Shown here: positions 54,441-64,000 of the stretch, piece after piece
Numbering within the stretch: position 1 is the first letter of the stretch
Layout: the number at the start of each line of letters is the position of its first letter
NCBI GenBank assembly: GCA_023213395.1
Contig: CM041465.1
Coordinates: 239,141,741-239,205,740, forward strand
Origin: Cycas panzhihuaensis
Taxonomy: Eukaryota; Cycadophyta
Direction: 5' to 3'
Length of the DNA: 64,000 bases
The notes under the pieces: generated by a model
Told to the model about the DNA's origin: nothing
Database searches by the model: none
What the model saw: the letters and a program-made list of their open reading frames with translations, nothing else
Made by a program: the position numbers and the translations under genes

Positions 54441-55290
54441 CTAGTTTGATTGTGATGAAGATCCTATAAGTAACGATCTTCAAACATAACTTATTTGTCA
54501 TCATTATCCTATATAAGTTCTTCATTTCATATATAACAATGATTTCTTTAATCTTTGGAGTGGAATCTTGATCAACTTGTATGCTCTTTGAACTTAAATC
54601 AATACTCAAAGAAGGGATATCATCAATATAAGACTCATCCTTTATAGGACCATTGGATTCATATTCAATTTCTCTTGAAATCATGGTGTCATCTATATAA
54701 ACCTTTATCAACTTAACACTTTTAATGTCTTCATCAGTAATTGTAGTCTCATCAATGCATTCAACCATTGTTTCTTTACATTCAGTAGAAATTTCATTAG
54801 TACTCATATATTCTTCATCTTGACATGTCATTTCATCAATGTTGATGATATTTTCTTCATTCATTGTACTTGTACCATAACCATAACTGACCTTAATTAC
54901 CTTTTCAATCATTCGTTGTGTCTCTTCAGGAGTTTGTTCAAATACTTTCCTTAGAAAATCCCAAGCTTCTTTAGTAGTACTTGCATATAGAATCATAGGA
55001 ATAATAAAATGGTATTCGAAAGGAAGATCAGCCTCATTGAATACAGTATGAATCATAATAAATGCCTTTCTATCTTTCTTCTCAAGTATTTCCTTTTCTT
55101 CTTCATCCTTAGGTATATCATATTCATCAGTAACAATCTTCCACAATCCTCTAGCTATGAATAAACATCTCATTTTAATTGCCCAAAAGAAGTAGTATTT
55201 ACCATTACACTTAGGTACTGGAAGAAACGAATCCCTTAGGTAGTATTCATTTGTTTTAGGAACATACATAACAACATCATTATCCTCCAT
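54430..55290 (-). CDS. Gag protein of the TR-GAG element I (intact ORF, 286 codons)
   Basis: ATG at 55290 to a stop at 54430-54432 without interruption. Residues about 30-130 match the copia Gag core (UBN2-like): YYFFWAIKMRCLFIARGLWK, IVTDEYDIPKD, KDRKAFIMIHTVFNEADLPF, and STTKEAWDFLRKVFEQ, with the W-x-x-K-M and T-x-K-E-A-W-D-x-L blocks of that family. After PEETQRMIEKV the protein becomes acidic and Thr/Ile/Glu-rich (INIDEMTCQDEEYM, IDETTITDEDIKSVKL, DQDSTPKIKEI) with no zinc knuckle, protease or RT. It is the only long, intact, family-recognisable ORF in the window. By analogy it forms capsid-like particles, or lets the element use proteins of an autonomous copia. A host-used function cannot be excluded. 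Confidence 0.8.
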   Translation of the reverse strand: MEDNDVVMYVPKTNEYYLRDSFLPVPKCNGKYYFFWAIKMRCLFIARGLWKIVTDEYDIPKDEEEKEILEKKDRKAFIMIHTVFNEADLPFEYHFIIPMILYASTTKEAWDFLRKVFEQTPEETQRMIEKVIKVSYGYGTSTMNEENIINIDEMTCQDEEYMSTNEISTECKETMVECIDETTITDEDIKSVKLIKVYIDDTMISREIEYESNGPIKDESYIDDIPSLSIDLSSKSIQVDQDSTPKIKEIIVIYEMKNLYRIMMTNKLCLKIVTYRIFITIKLDQL

Positions 55291-56713
55291 GATTATAAAT
55301 TCTATTCTCTAACACCACGTCCCTTTTTCAATCAACAAATTCAACCATCAATCTCAACAAACATTCTTATGTCTCATGTCCCTCATATTACAAACTTCAT
55401 CATCACATCATTGCCTTATGCATCTCACATATTGCCAAATAGTCACACACAAAGAAACACTTACTTCACCATAGAATCAAAGCTTATACCACATACATCT
55501 CATAGAAATCATGCATACCTCACATCACCATTAAATCGCCAAGACACATCATACTTCACTTAATTGCCCATCACTTAATAATTTTATTTCCCTGTAACTT
55601 AGATATCTTCAATAAAAGAATCATCCTTCTTTGCCCATTCAGTCAATTAAAACACATCATCAAACATGCCTAATCTCATCCTTAAACATGCCCAACAAAC
55701 ACCCAATCTTGTCATGTAACCTCACATGCAACAAGCATCTCATCGCCTCATATCACTATCTTTCTTGCCCTCAAATTAGCCTTATCATGCCCATAAAGTC
55801 CCTTCACGTAAATCATATTCCAAGGAACACTAAATCGCCATATGCCACCCAACTTACTTATATAAACACATGCATTATCGCTTCATTACCACACTATGTC
55901 ATTATCACAATAGCTCTCTTATACGAATATATGTAAGAAAGCATTCAAATTGCCATTAAATAATCACCATCATATATCTCAAATCACCAATAGAGTGCCA
56001 AATACATTCACATCAACATCACTAAATGTAATTTCACATTGAAATAATACTCTCCCATGCACAACATATGTAAGAGAGCCTCAAATAGTCACCTCATTAC
56101 AATTGCCTAATTCATGTCACAATATCAATATGAAACCCTTAAATTCCCAAAAATCTTATTTCTAAAAAAAATACATCTCAAAAATACATAAAATATGGAT
56201 GGAAATTATGGCCTCTGAAATATAATTCTAACGGTTTAGATGAAATTGAATTCTAATATCCAGATCAAAAGTTATGCACCTTTTAAGAATTTCACAATTA
56301 AGGTTTCTAAGGACTATAATAGTACCTTCTAATAAATTACTAATAACTTTTCACTCTAAACTCTAATGAACCTTAAACCATTCCATTAGAAAGTAAATTT
56401 AAAAATGTACATAATCAAAATAAAATTGAGGACATTTGGATACTTGTAGCCAAATTTATGGCCCTTTGAAGTTGAGGTTACAAATATGTCCCAAAAAATA
56501 GGCCAAAATTATTTCTGCTACAATTTTCATACTTTCACCCCTAAATTTATATTATGGCCACTCAAAATTTATAGAATGAGCCATCTCATCTCAATTTTAC
56601 CATTACTTTTCAGATATTTCAACATTTATTCTCTCGATTATGCTTTCAATCCTTGATGACACCTCCCAAATCACCGCTCTGATATCGAACAAAACACCTC
56701 TCTCAACCTAGGT
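55291..56713 (-). other. Untranslated leader of element I
   Basis: 1.4 kb between PBS and gag ATG. On the plus strand 55320-56110 is rich in CATCA/CACAT words (on the transcript strand TGATG/ATGTG). The plus-strand open frames here are low-complexity Ser/His/Thr strings and are not genes. Nothing else is supported. Confidence 0.5.
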
Positions 56714-56725
56714 GCTCTGATACCA
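56714..56725 (-). other. Primer-binding site of element I
   Basis: Minus strand TGGTATCAGAGC, the classic complement of the plant initiator-methionine tRNA 3' end, directly next to the LTR at 56726. Confidence 0.9.
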
Positions 56726-56957
56726 TGTTGGAAAATAGACCTTCAATAAGATATTCAGAAATAGAACCAAATAGAATAAAAGCACCTCCACAGGATCGAA
56801 TGATATCCTTAAGATACCTCCATTGTATTAATAAAACATTATTACAACATCATACAATATGATACACAATGTTGTGTATTTATAATACATATCAATATTG
56901 AGAGAGTGGGACCCACTTGCATGTGGGACAAAACAAATGTGCATTAATATTCTAATA
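56726..56957 (-). mobile_element. Element I 5' LTR
   Basis: 232 bp, from TGTTGGAAAATAGACC to AATATTCTAATA on plus; the partner of 53933-54164. Confidence 0.85.
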
Positions 56958-57365
56958 GGGACAGAGCTCTTACAAATGCCAAAGAAGGTCTAGTAAGTAA
57001 TAATACAAATTTATAAAAAAGCATGAAGAAAACTAAGAGAGATGAAGGTTCAGATAGAGATATCTCTCAAATGGATATATTAAAAAATAAATGGTCTTTA
57101 CTACTAGATGGAGCACTCAGACATGATTAGAATGAGTAGTCATATGGCATAATTTTGATCATTGTATAAGAAGTAGGAGTGAGATGGATGTAGGTGAGTA
57201 ATAGAGAACCAGGGCTTCAAAAATCATACGAATATGCATCAAAAAAATAACAATGTAATCGATAGTTTTATAAGGTAAAACTTTAATATTTCTTAATATA
57301 ATATTACATACATACCATACGAAATAAAATAATGGCTGTGAATCTCACATAGAAGTCAAGCTAGC
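56958..57365. other. H leader between element I and the H PBS
   Basis: No gene seen. AT-rich decayed sequence that continues the leader of the copia element H on the right side of element I. Confidence 0.4.
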
Positions 57366-57377
57366 ACTCTAATACCA
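57366..57377 (-). other. Primer-binding site of element H
   Basis: Minus strand TGGTATTAGAGT, one or two changes from the initiator-Met type TGGTATCAGAGC; two bases separate it from the LTR end at 57380. Confidence 0.8.
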
Positions 57378-57379
57378 AA

Positions 57380-57740
57380 TGAAAGATGTGTGAGGTATAG
57401 AGTAGGACGATTAACTTGGTGAGTGTATTGTATCTCTTCTAAGTTAATATCTCTGATTGATTCAAAGGTGGTGTTAAAAAACACTAGGGAGGTATTCCCA
57501 TCCATTTTATAAGTGAATTTAGGGAGGTGGCAAGTGCCTCAACCTGACTTATCTAAATTTCAAATTAGTATTAAAAATAAGAAATAATAAATGTGCGCAT
57601 ACCTTAATAGTGGTCTGTCAGCATCTTCGGTGGCTTGTGGTAGTTGTTATGTGGCCCAAGGTATCCTAAGGAGCCCCAGAGGTGGCTTTGAGGGGCCCTA
57701 GGTATATATTAATAAATATACATTGGGTATTGTCCCAACA
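57380..57740 (-). mobile_element. Element H 5' LTR
   Basis: 361 bp; minus-strand start TGTTGGGACAATACCCAATG at 57740; pairs with 46580-46941. Followed by the right TSD copy ACCAA at 57741-57745. Confidence 0.9.
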
Positions 57741-57963
57741 ACCAATGGAAAGCCTAAGCAATAGTTTAGGAGGAGGGACATATAGTAATACACCACCCAT
57801 ATAGGGACAAAGCAGAGTATTAGGTGGAATAAATCAAGGAGGCATAACCCCTTATATTATTGTGCAAAGTGGCTTGATGGTTTTAACCCTATAATTTAAT
57901 AGATCTACAAATCCAAGTGACCATCTAACTTTATTTTAAAATATTAATCAAATCAAGAGAACT

Positions 57964-58880
57964 ATGGATCAAAATGAAATAAAAGACTATTCTCTTTTAA
58001 TATTGAAAGGACTAGTAGTTGCATGGTTTTAATACATAGCATCATAACAATTGAATTAGGATCAATTACAAGTATAATTTCTGAATAGATTCTAAAAGCT
58101 TAGGGATCTAATAGCCATTTTATAGGCTTTGGAGGAGATCTAGTAATATCCAAGGGAATGTATTAATGATTTTGATAAAACAATGAGAGTTATCATGAAT
58201 AAAATATAATTTGTTATAGTAGTAAATCTTATACTTGCCATGAAATATTTTATGTAAGGGTTAATACCCTAACTCAGGGATAAAGTAATGTTGCATCTAA
58301 TGAATAATTATGAGCAAGTGAGGGAGTTAGCTTTGGAATTTAAAAATCAAATGAAGTCAACTTACTCCCAGACGTTAATGCAATCTTCAGTGTATTCTCC
58401 ACTAGCATGCATTGAAACACTACTTTTATAAATACTACAAATGGATATGAACCTAGAATTTGAAGCTTTAAAGAAAGAGGTAGAAGTATTAGAGCAATAA
58501 CTACTAGTTTTTATTCTATTAAGTATGCAACAAAATTATGAGTTAGAAAAGCTATGTGTAGAACTATCTTATTTACAATTAGAAAAATCAAGAGAAAATA
58601 TTTAGTGTCCCCCACCTTATAATTAGCAAGGATATCTAAAGAATGAACATGATGGATCTTCAAAATGGTATGATAATTGTCAACGAAATAATCACAATAC
58701 TTAGGAATATTTTTCTAAACTAAAAAGTAATGATGGAGAAGTCCACAATGTATATTGGTAAAACTAGAATGTGGAACGATAAAGCAATATAAAGAAAAAA
58801 TAAGGCCAATTCATTATTTTTTATGTCAAATATGGGGGCACTAAAGATCTAAATATCCACTATAAATAAAAGTAGGAGAA
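57964..58880 (+). pseudogene. Element J gag with two decayed zinc knuckles
   Basis: Possible start MDQNEIKDYSLLILKGLVVA at 57964, with the LKG-x-A-x-x-W element of gypsy Gag. Knuckle 1 (58666-58713) reads YDNCQRNNHNT-stop-EY and knuckle 2 (58808-58860) reads HYFLCQIWGH-stop-RSKYP; in both, Cys positions have become Tyr. A double CCHC knuckle is known in several plant gypsy Gags. Upstream sequence from 57746 may also belong to gag but is not readable. Confidence 0.5.
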
Positions 58881-59379
58881 TTCATTTATGAGAAGTATAT
58901 ACCTATAGATCATGAATGGGTAAATTACCCAAAGAATAATAAAATATAGAATGCAAATTTAATAGGCATATTTTTGGATAAAGAAATCCATGTATATCTA
59001 CAAACACATAGTAGTAAGACAAGGGGACCTCCCCTTTAAAACAATTTCCTAGATCTAACATTTGAAAGCCAATAACTATAGGAAGTAGTAAAGATTCTCC
59101 AAGAAGCTATAAGAGAAGCTCAATAGGAAGAACTCTAGTCAAAATAAAGATTTAAAGGCTTACACTACAAAAGGAGATTATTATAATCATAATCAACAAA
59201 AGAAGGTATGAATACTTGGCAATTATTACAAATAGTAAAAGATTTGCTTACTAAATTAGGAGTTTCAATTACTATATCAATTATTTTTAAATGATGGGAA
59301 GTAGGTTACTTTCAATAGTTAGTACTAAAGCAAATTGAAAAACTAGTTCTAAGGGCTATTAAGGATATTAAAGCAGACC

Positions 59380-59820
59380 CAAGAGTCCCAATGATAGTCT
59401 TTGGAACAACCTTATATAAGATGATCATTAATGGGGGATCAAGGATGAATGTGTTACCAAAATCCTCTTAGATTATCCTAGGAAGCCCTAATATGGTTGG
59501 CCCTAACTATTCTATCAGAATGCTCAATCAATTATAGGTAAGGCATATGGGTATATTACTGAATGTCCCAATAACTATTGTAGATGTTACTATATTATTA
59601 GATTTTGTAATGGTTTAGATGTAAGACCAAAGGAAGGCTTACCCAAATTTATTAGGAAGACCTAGGCTCCTAAATACAAAAGGCATCCAAGATTGAGGAA
59701 AGTATACATTTACATTACTAATAAGAAAGAAGACAATCACTTTCCTGTTATGCTTGGATGGACTACAAATAGAAAAAAATTGAAGATGAAGGAAGAGCAT
59801 CATCCACTATAGCTACAACA
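59380..59820 (+). pseudogene. Element J protease
   Basis: MIINGGSRMNVLPKSS stands for the LIDGGSxVNVxP motif, with the catalytic Asp changed to Asn. It is followed by ILGSPNMVGPNYSIRMLNQL (20 residues), MGILLNVPITIVDVTILLDF (20) and LGRPRLLNTKGIQD, the LGRPWL block of gypsy retropepsins. Confidence 0.65.
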
Positions 59821-60819
59821 AAATCAACAGTCAACCCCTACTCTAAAGTAGCACTCCAAGTACAACTTGTCTTTCCAAGGAGTCCTTCATTATCTTACAT
59901 GTTGAACTAGCTTTATAATACTTGGGAAGAAGCAGAATCAAACTCATACTATCATTTAAAGTTATGCACAGATTCTTTAGATGAAGAATGAAAGGAAGAT
60001 TCACAACTAGATTTCTCATAAATAGAAAGAAATATGTAAGGAAATTTATCCTATGCTAAAATATTTTTCAAACTTCCTAAATATGATGGACATCTAGAAC
60101 AAGGAAACAAGCATCTAGAATAATGTATTAATATAATGAAAAATGAAGGGTAGTAAAAATTTTAGTATCTTATATTTTCTTTCTTTTAATAAATCAAGCA
60201 TGATTATGATATGTTAAATATGCATAACAATTTGATTCCTAGGAAGAAATAAGTATAAAATTTTTAAATATATTCTAAAAACATGAATTGCCTTTATTTT
60301 GGAATGGAGATGATCCTTATCTACATGTATAAAACTGTGTCTAGACATGGATAATTAATGGAACTCCAAAAAAATATTGGATATAGTATTGGGGATCAGT
60401 ATTCAAAGGAATCTCTATCGTCAGGTACAACTATTATGAAAAGGTAAAATTAATATATTGGGATCTAATAATAGAACTTTTTTACTAAACTTTTATGTAT
60501 CATAATAAAGATGAATAAATCAAGGAAATTTTACAAATCTTCAAGGAAAAAACTATGGAAAAAGAAAAAACTTACTTCCACATAAATAGAGAAGAAGAAG
60601 AAGAGATTCAAACAAAATCTCAAACCTTTTCTCCTAGTTATTCCATAGTAGAATATGGCGAATGCATCATACATATTACTTCAACATATATAGTGATCCT
60701 AGAAAGCTTAAATTACAAAAAAATAATATTAGAATAGAAGAACAACCTCAAATCATTAGTTTAGAAGATTATTAGGATGCAAAGATAGTGTAGTAACCCA
60801 CCTCATTATTTTTAGATTA

Positions 60820-61665
60820 TAAGGATGTTTTCGCTTGGTCTTATAAAGATTTGAAAGGCATCCCTCCTAAACTAGGTGAATATAAAATAAAATTAATGGA
60901 GGGATCCAAACCAATAAGATAATACCCATATCACATGAATCCAAAATATAACGAGAAGGTAAAAGTAGAACTCTATAAGTTGCTTGAAGTAAATTATAAC
61001 TTTGAAGTGGAAAATAGTGAATGGGTAAGTCTAGTTATAGTCATTCTAAAAAAGAATAGAAAACTTAGAGTTTGTGTTAATTACAAAGCTCTGAATAAAG
61101 CAAAAAAAAAAAGACCCATTTCCTATTCTATTCACTAAGGATATTATAGAGAAAGTCGTAGGGTATGGAGTTTATTCCTTCATAGATGGATTCAATTGGA
61201 ATAATCAAGTATGGATCATGATAGGAGACCAATTAAAGATAAATTTTATCATAGAATATAGTATGTATACATTTTAAGTTATGTTATTTAGATTAACTAA
61301 TACCCCTGCTATATTTCAAAGGGCAATTCTCAATATTTTTAGGCAAACTATCAAAAAAGTAATTAAGGTATTTTTAGATGACTAGATGTTATTTACTCTA
61401 CTAAAAAATCATCTTAGATATTCACGTTTGATACTAGAAACCTATAAAAAAAGTAAATTATGTTTAAATCCTACTAAGTGCATATTCATAGTTCCTTTTG
61501 GGACTTTGTTAGGATATATAATTATAGAAAATGGGTTACTTACTAATCCTAATAAAGTAGCTATAATTTTAAATTTTCCAGTACCTAAAACATAGAAATA
61601 AGTTAAGAGATTTTTAAGAATGATGAGATATTATTACAAGTTTATAAAGAACTATACCTAGATTA
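60820..61665 (+). pseudogene. Element J reverse transcriptase
   Basis: FAWSYKDLKGIPPKLGEYKI leads into YHMNPKYNEKVKVELYKLLE, EWVSLVIVILKKNRKLRVCV, NYKALNKAKKKRP, YSFIDGFNWNNQ, and the catalytic VFLDD followed directly by TAG. Then SKLCLNPTKCIFIVPFGTLL, IENGLLTNPNKVAIILNFPV and KRFLRMMRYYYKFIKNY. An Arg/Lys-rich slip (eight A at about 61104) shifts the frame after KAKKK. Inactive. Confidence 0.8.
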
Positions 61666-61699
61666 CTAATCCCTTAAAATCCCTATTGAAAAAGAAAGT

Positions 61700-62190
61700 C
61701 AGGCAATAGTGGAAGCTACAACAACAACTTACATTTAAATTGTTAAGAAAGAAAGTTACCTATGCATTGATGCTGAGATATCCTTACTAAGACAAAGTAT
61801 TCTACATACATATAGATGCTTCCTTATTTACCATTAGACGCATATTGATATAACTAAAACATAATAAATAGATGTACCGATATATTTTCCAAGTTAAAAA
61901 TTAATAGAAGCACAACAAAATTATTTAGTTAAGGAATGAGAAAGCTTAGGTATGGTTTATACCCTCCAAAAATTTAGACATTATTTATTAGATAGTCCAT
62001 TTATTTTTTTTGTAGACCACTATGCCTTATAGTATTTGGTTAATAAACCTATTCTATAGAGAAGAATAAATAGATGGCTAATGTTACTATAGGAATTTAA
62101 TTTTAAAATTATAGTAAAAAAGGAGATAAGCATTTAACCCTAGACCTATTATCAAGAGAAATAGAAGGGGAACTAGCTATATGAATCTAA
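61700..62190 (+). pseudogene. Element J RNase H
   Basis: KVFYIHIDASLFTIRRIL (first Asp), then the E-A-Q-Q-N-Y-L-V-K-E block (KHNKII-type, decayed), FRHYLLD-like sequence at 61973-61995, VDHYALxYLVNKP, and the end LDLLSREIEGELAI equivalent to ADxLSR. Frame changes and TAG stops throughout. Confidence 0.65.
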
Positions 62191-62389
62191 GATGATTTTT
62201 TAGATGTAAAATTATTTTCTATTGAGGCAATATGTAAATGGTATAAAGATATTACATAGTATTTGGCCACAAGATAGACACCATTGAGAATGGAATGAGT
62301 AGAGTGGTAAAGTTTCATTTGGAAAACTTTACTTTTTTAGTTGATTTAAGGGATATTATATAAATTAGGACCAGATTATATTTTGAGGA

Positions 62390-63130
62390 GGTGCATAATG
62401 GAACATAAGATAGAAGTTGTCATGAAGGTGTCATAAAAGCCACCAAGGTGTTGAACGTATAGTAAAAAATATTTTATTAGTTAAACTTTAGTAGCCTAGA
62501 TTATTTTAGGGTAAAGAAAAATAGGTTTGTAATTGTGATATATGCCAATGTGTGGGCAAGCGAGCAAAAAATCATCTTATACCCTTATATTCCATTCTAG
62601 CTTGGAAAACATTTGAAAAATAGGGGTTGGATTTTGTTGGAACTATTAGTCCACTAGCTAGATAGATGAACACAAGATATATTTTAGTAGCCACGAATTT
62701 CCTGACCAAGTGGACTAAAAGAAAACCAATAAAGACATGTGACACTTAAAGTACAACTTAAGTTTTGTACAAGACAATCATCATTTAATTTGGCTACCCT
62801 TTAGAAATTATTTCTAATTAAGGAAGTAATTTTTTGAATAAATGATTAAGCATCTTAAAAAGGAGTTTATGATTCAATATTCTAGATCCTCTCTATATTA
62901 TCCTTAAGTAAATAAATAGGTAGAAAGTATGAATAAAATTTTAGAATTAACATCATCTAAAATTTACAAAAAGTGATGAATAGATTGGGCAAAATGACTT
63001 CATTCAGTATTATGGGAAGACATGACAATGGTAAAAAGACCTTATAAGCAAATACTTTTCTAGTTAGTTTATGGGCTAGAAGTTATACTTCCTCTTAAAT
63101 TTTAAATAGAAAGTCTATGAGTAGTTTTAT
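62390..63130 (+). pseudogene. Element J integrase core
   Basis: The zinc domain is seen as HQGVERIVKNILL and CNCDICQCVGKRAKNHLIPL. The core: GLDFVGTISPLAR (first Asp), RYILVATNFLTKWTKRKPIK, GYPLEIISN-stop-GSNFLN (second Asp now Asn), then the PYHPQxNGxxES-type block decayed, and LVYGLEVILPLKF at 63066-63105. Confidence 0.75.
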
Positions 63131-63477
63131 AGTTACAACTATTAGAGGAGGACTCAAGGGATCAACAATTTATTGAATTAATAAAAATGGATGAGAAATG
63201 AGCAAGGGTTTTATAAAAATTAAAAGTAGAAAAATAGAGATGTAAAGCATGGCATGATAGACACCTTAAAATATCTCAGTTCTAAAAAGGATATCTCATA
63301 CTTTTATATGATAATAAGGTGCATATAGAGCCAGGAAAATTGAAGTTGTAGTGACTTAGCCCATATAACATAAATCATATCTAATATAATGGATGAGTGT
63401 AACTCCAACAACTTGATAAAACATTGCTTAACAAAATATTTAATAGAAGTCAACTAAAACAGTACATAATAAGCTAA
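63131..63477 (+). pseudogene. Element J integrase C-terminal tail
   Basis: RCKAWHDRHLKISQF, YLILLYDNKVHIEPGKLKL, a stop pair, LSPYNINHI, LQQLDKTLLNKIFNRSQLKQ and YIIS-stop at 63475-63477. This is the G-D-x-V-L-x-Y-D...G-K-L-x-x-x-W-x-G-P-Y tail of gypsy pol. The stop codon overlaps the start of the polypurine tract. Confidence 0.7.
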
Positions 63478-63493
63478 AAAAGAGGCAGGGGGG
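63476..63493 (+). other. Polypurine tract of element J
   Basis: AAAAAAGAGGCAGGGGGG directly before TGCACAAACC. Confidence 0.75.
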
Positions 63494-64000
63494 TGCACAA
63501 ACCATGGGAGTAGATATTCCTTAATCATTTAAAATATAAGAAAATTTTATTAATTAAAGTAGTTAGAACCTAAGACACAAAAGGTTACAACCAAGGACGT
63601 AATTATAATAAAGTGGTTATAACTCTGGATATAGAAGGTTGCAACCAAGGATGTGATTACAACAAAGTGGTTACAACTTTGGATGTAGAAGGTTACAACT
63701 AAGGATGTGATTATGATTATAATAAAGTGGTTACAACCTAGGACATAGAAGGTTGCAACCAAAGATATGATAAAATGGTTATAACCTAGGATGTAAAAGG
63801 TTGTAATCAAGAATGTGGTTGTGATAAAGTGGTTACAACCTAGAAAGTAGATAGTTACAACTAAGAAGCTAAAGTTATAACCTAGGCAGAGATGATTACA
63901 ACCTAGGATGCAGACAATTATAACTAAGAAAACTAGAATTTATAACTTGGATGTAGATGGTTGCAACTTGAGACCTAGACAGTTATAACCAAGAAGATGA
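63494..64000 (+). mobile_element. Element J 3' LTR, 5' part (continues past the window)
   Basis: Starts TGCACAAACCATGGGAGTAG after the PPT. From about 63550 it is a minisatellite. The end is outside the window. Confidence 0.65.
63550..63995 (+). repeat. Minisatellite in the J LTR, GGTTACAACC family
   Basis: Units of about 28-32 bp (in pairs of about 60 bp) built on GGTTACAACCTAGGATGTAG and GGTTGCAACCAAGGATGTGA; more than a dozen occurrences of the GGTTRYAACY core. The open frame on the minus strand (63550-63810) is only this repeat read as protein. Confidence 0.85.

Larger units (their letters stand above)
53933..56957 (-). mobile_element. Element I: gag-only non-autonomous LTR element (TR-GAG type)
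   Basis: Two 232-bp LTRs of equal length, an initiator-Met-type PBS and a PPT enclose a 2.56-kb interior whose only long ORF is a copia-like Gag. No protease, integrase or RT signature is present. Total length 3025 bp. This fits the published TR-GAG class (terminal-repeat elements with a GAG domain). LTRs differ at about 9 percent by eye. Flanks read GGTAT (left) and GGGAC (right), an imperfect or absent TSD. It is inserted in the leader of element H. Confidence 0.8.
46580..57740 (-). mobile_element. Element H: complete Ty1/copia retrotransposon, hosting element I
   Basis: Two LTRs of about 361 bp, a PBS, a PPT and a 5-bp TSD define it. On the minus strand the order is 5' LTR, PBS, long leader with element I inside, gag, protease, integrase, RT, RNase H, PPT, 3' LTR. 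The protease-integrase-RT order identifies Ty1/copia. The LTRs differ at roughly 11 percent of a 170-bp block compared by eye, so it is old. Stops occur in every domain, but the motifs remain clear. Confidence 0.9.
57746..63477 (+). mobile_element. Element J: internal region of a decayed Ty3/gypsy retrotransposon
   Basis: Plus-strand gag, protease, RT, RNase H, integrase in that order (gypsy type), then PPT and LTR. RT wording (YHMNPKYNEKV, EWVSLVIVILKKN) separates it from the Tat elements A-D. Most Trp and Gln codons have become TAG or TAA. The 5' end was displaced leftwards by the insertion of H. Confidence 0.8.

Noticed and set aside
55369-55936. Plus-strand open frames in the leader of element I
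   Set aside because: Low-complexity His/Ser/Thr strings from a CATCA-rich leader; the element is transcribed from the other strand.
63550-63810. 86-codon minus-strand frame with repeated CNHFIII phrases
   Set aside because: It is only the J LTR minisatellite read as protein.
1-64000. Host gene, tRNA or CRISPR-like array
   Set aside because: No exon-like conserved frame outside retrotransposons and no cloverleaf recognised. The spaced repeats are plant minisatellites with diverged units and no cas context.

Overview
The window is plant nuclear heterochromatin: it is built almost entirely of nested, decayed LTR retrotransposons, and I found no host gene, tRNA, rRNA or CRISPR array that I could support. 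The polymerase signatures are of plant type: Ty3/gypsy Tat-like pol (YPKWVSNIVPVAKKNG, PLPFIDQIID), a second Ty3/gypsy lineage, and Ty1/copia pol. Long, old, stop-riddled LTR elements nested several deep suggest a very large, TE-rich seed-plant genome (gymnosperm or large monocot type). That is inference; the species cannot be read from the sequence.

Layout. I label the elements A to J. 1-141: end of a plus-strand Tat-family LTR, probably the 5' LTR of element B. 142-5998: element A (minus; LTR, PBS, gag, protease), inserted in the gag of B. 5999-20060: the rest of B (plus): gag, PR, RT, RNase H, integrase, then an antisense plant-mobile-domain (PMD) ORF, a sense-strand second RNase H, PPT and 3' LTR. 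20061-20248: start of a minus-strand E-type LTR that B interrupts. 20249-25026: element D (minus; gag, PBS, 3.26-kb LTR), interrupted by that E-type LTR. 25027-32253: a tandem LTR-internal-LTR-internal-LTR array of a non-coding, LARD-like family (E); each short internal segment carries three successive minisatellites. 32254-42128: element C (minus), a 5'-truncated sibling of B with the same antisense PMD ORF and downstream RNase H. 42129-45355: remnants of older Tat-family elements F and G. 45356-46574 and 57746-64000: element J (plus), a decayed Ty3/gypsy element ending in a minisatellite-bearing LTR. 46580-57740: element H (minus), a structurally complete Ty1/copia element with the target-site duplication ACCAA, inserted in J and itself hosting element I (53933-56957), a 3.0-kb gag-only element whose 286-codon ORF is intact.

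How the parts work together. In the B/C family the sense strand carries the replication machinery (gag, protease, RT-RNase H, integrase). The 3' third carries a divergent module: a TATA-type promoter conserved between B and C drives (by inference) an antisense transcript through a hairpin-rich leader into a PMD protein, while an RNase H with the GNPG/NNEAEY signature lies on the sense strand beyond it, before the PPT. GGTACC-centred palindrome modules occur both in the LTR U3 upstream of the TATA box and in the antisense leader, so the two transcription units may share one regulatory sequence. This PMD plus post-integrase RNase H architecture, seen twice on opposite strands, is the most interesting system in the window.

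Most coding regions are pseudogenes. Many lesions are TAG stops and Cys-to-Tyr changes, as expected from cytosine-methylation decay. Element boundaries defined by PBS, PPT, TSD or LTR pairs are good to a few bases; domain boundaries inside broken ORFs are approximate.
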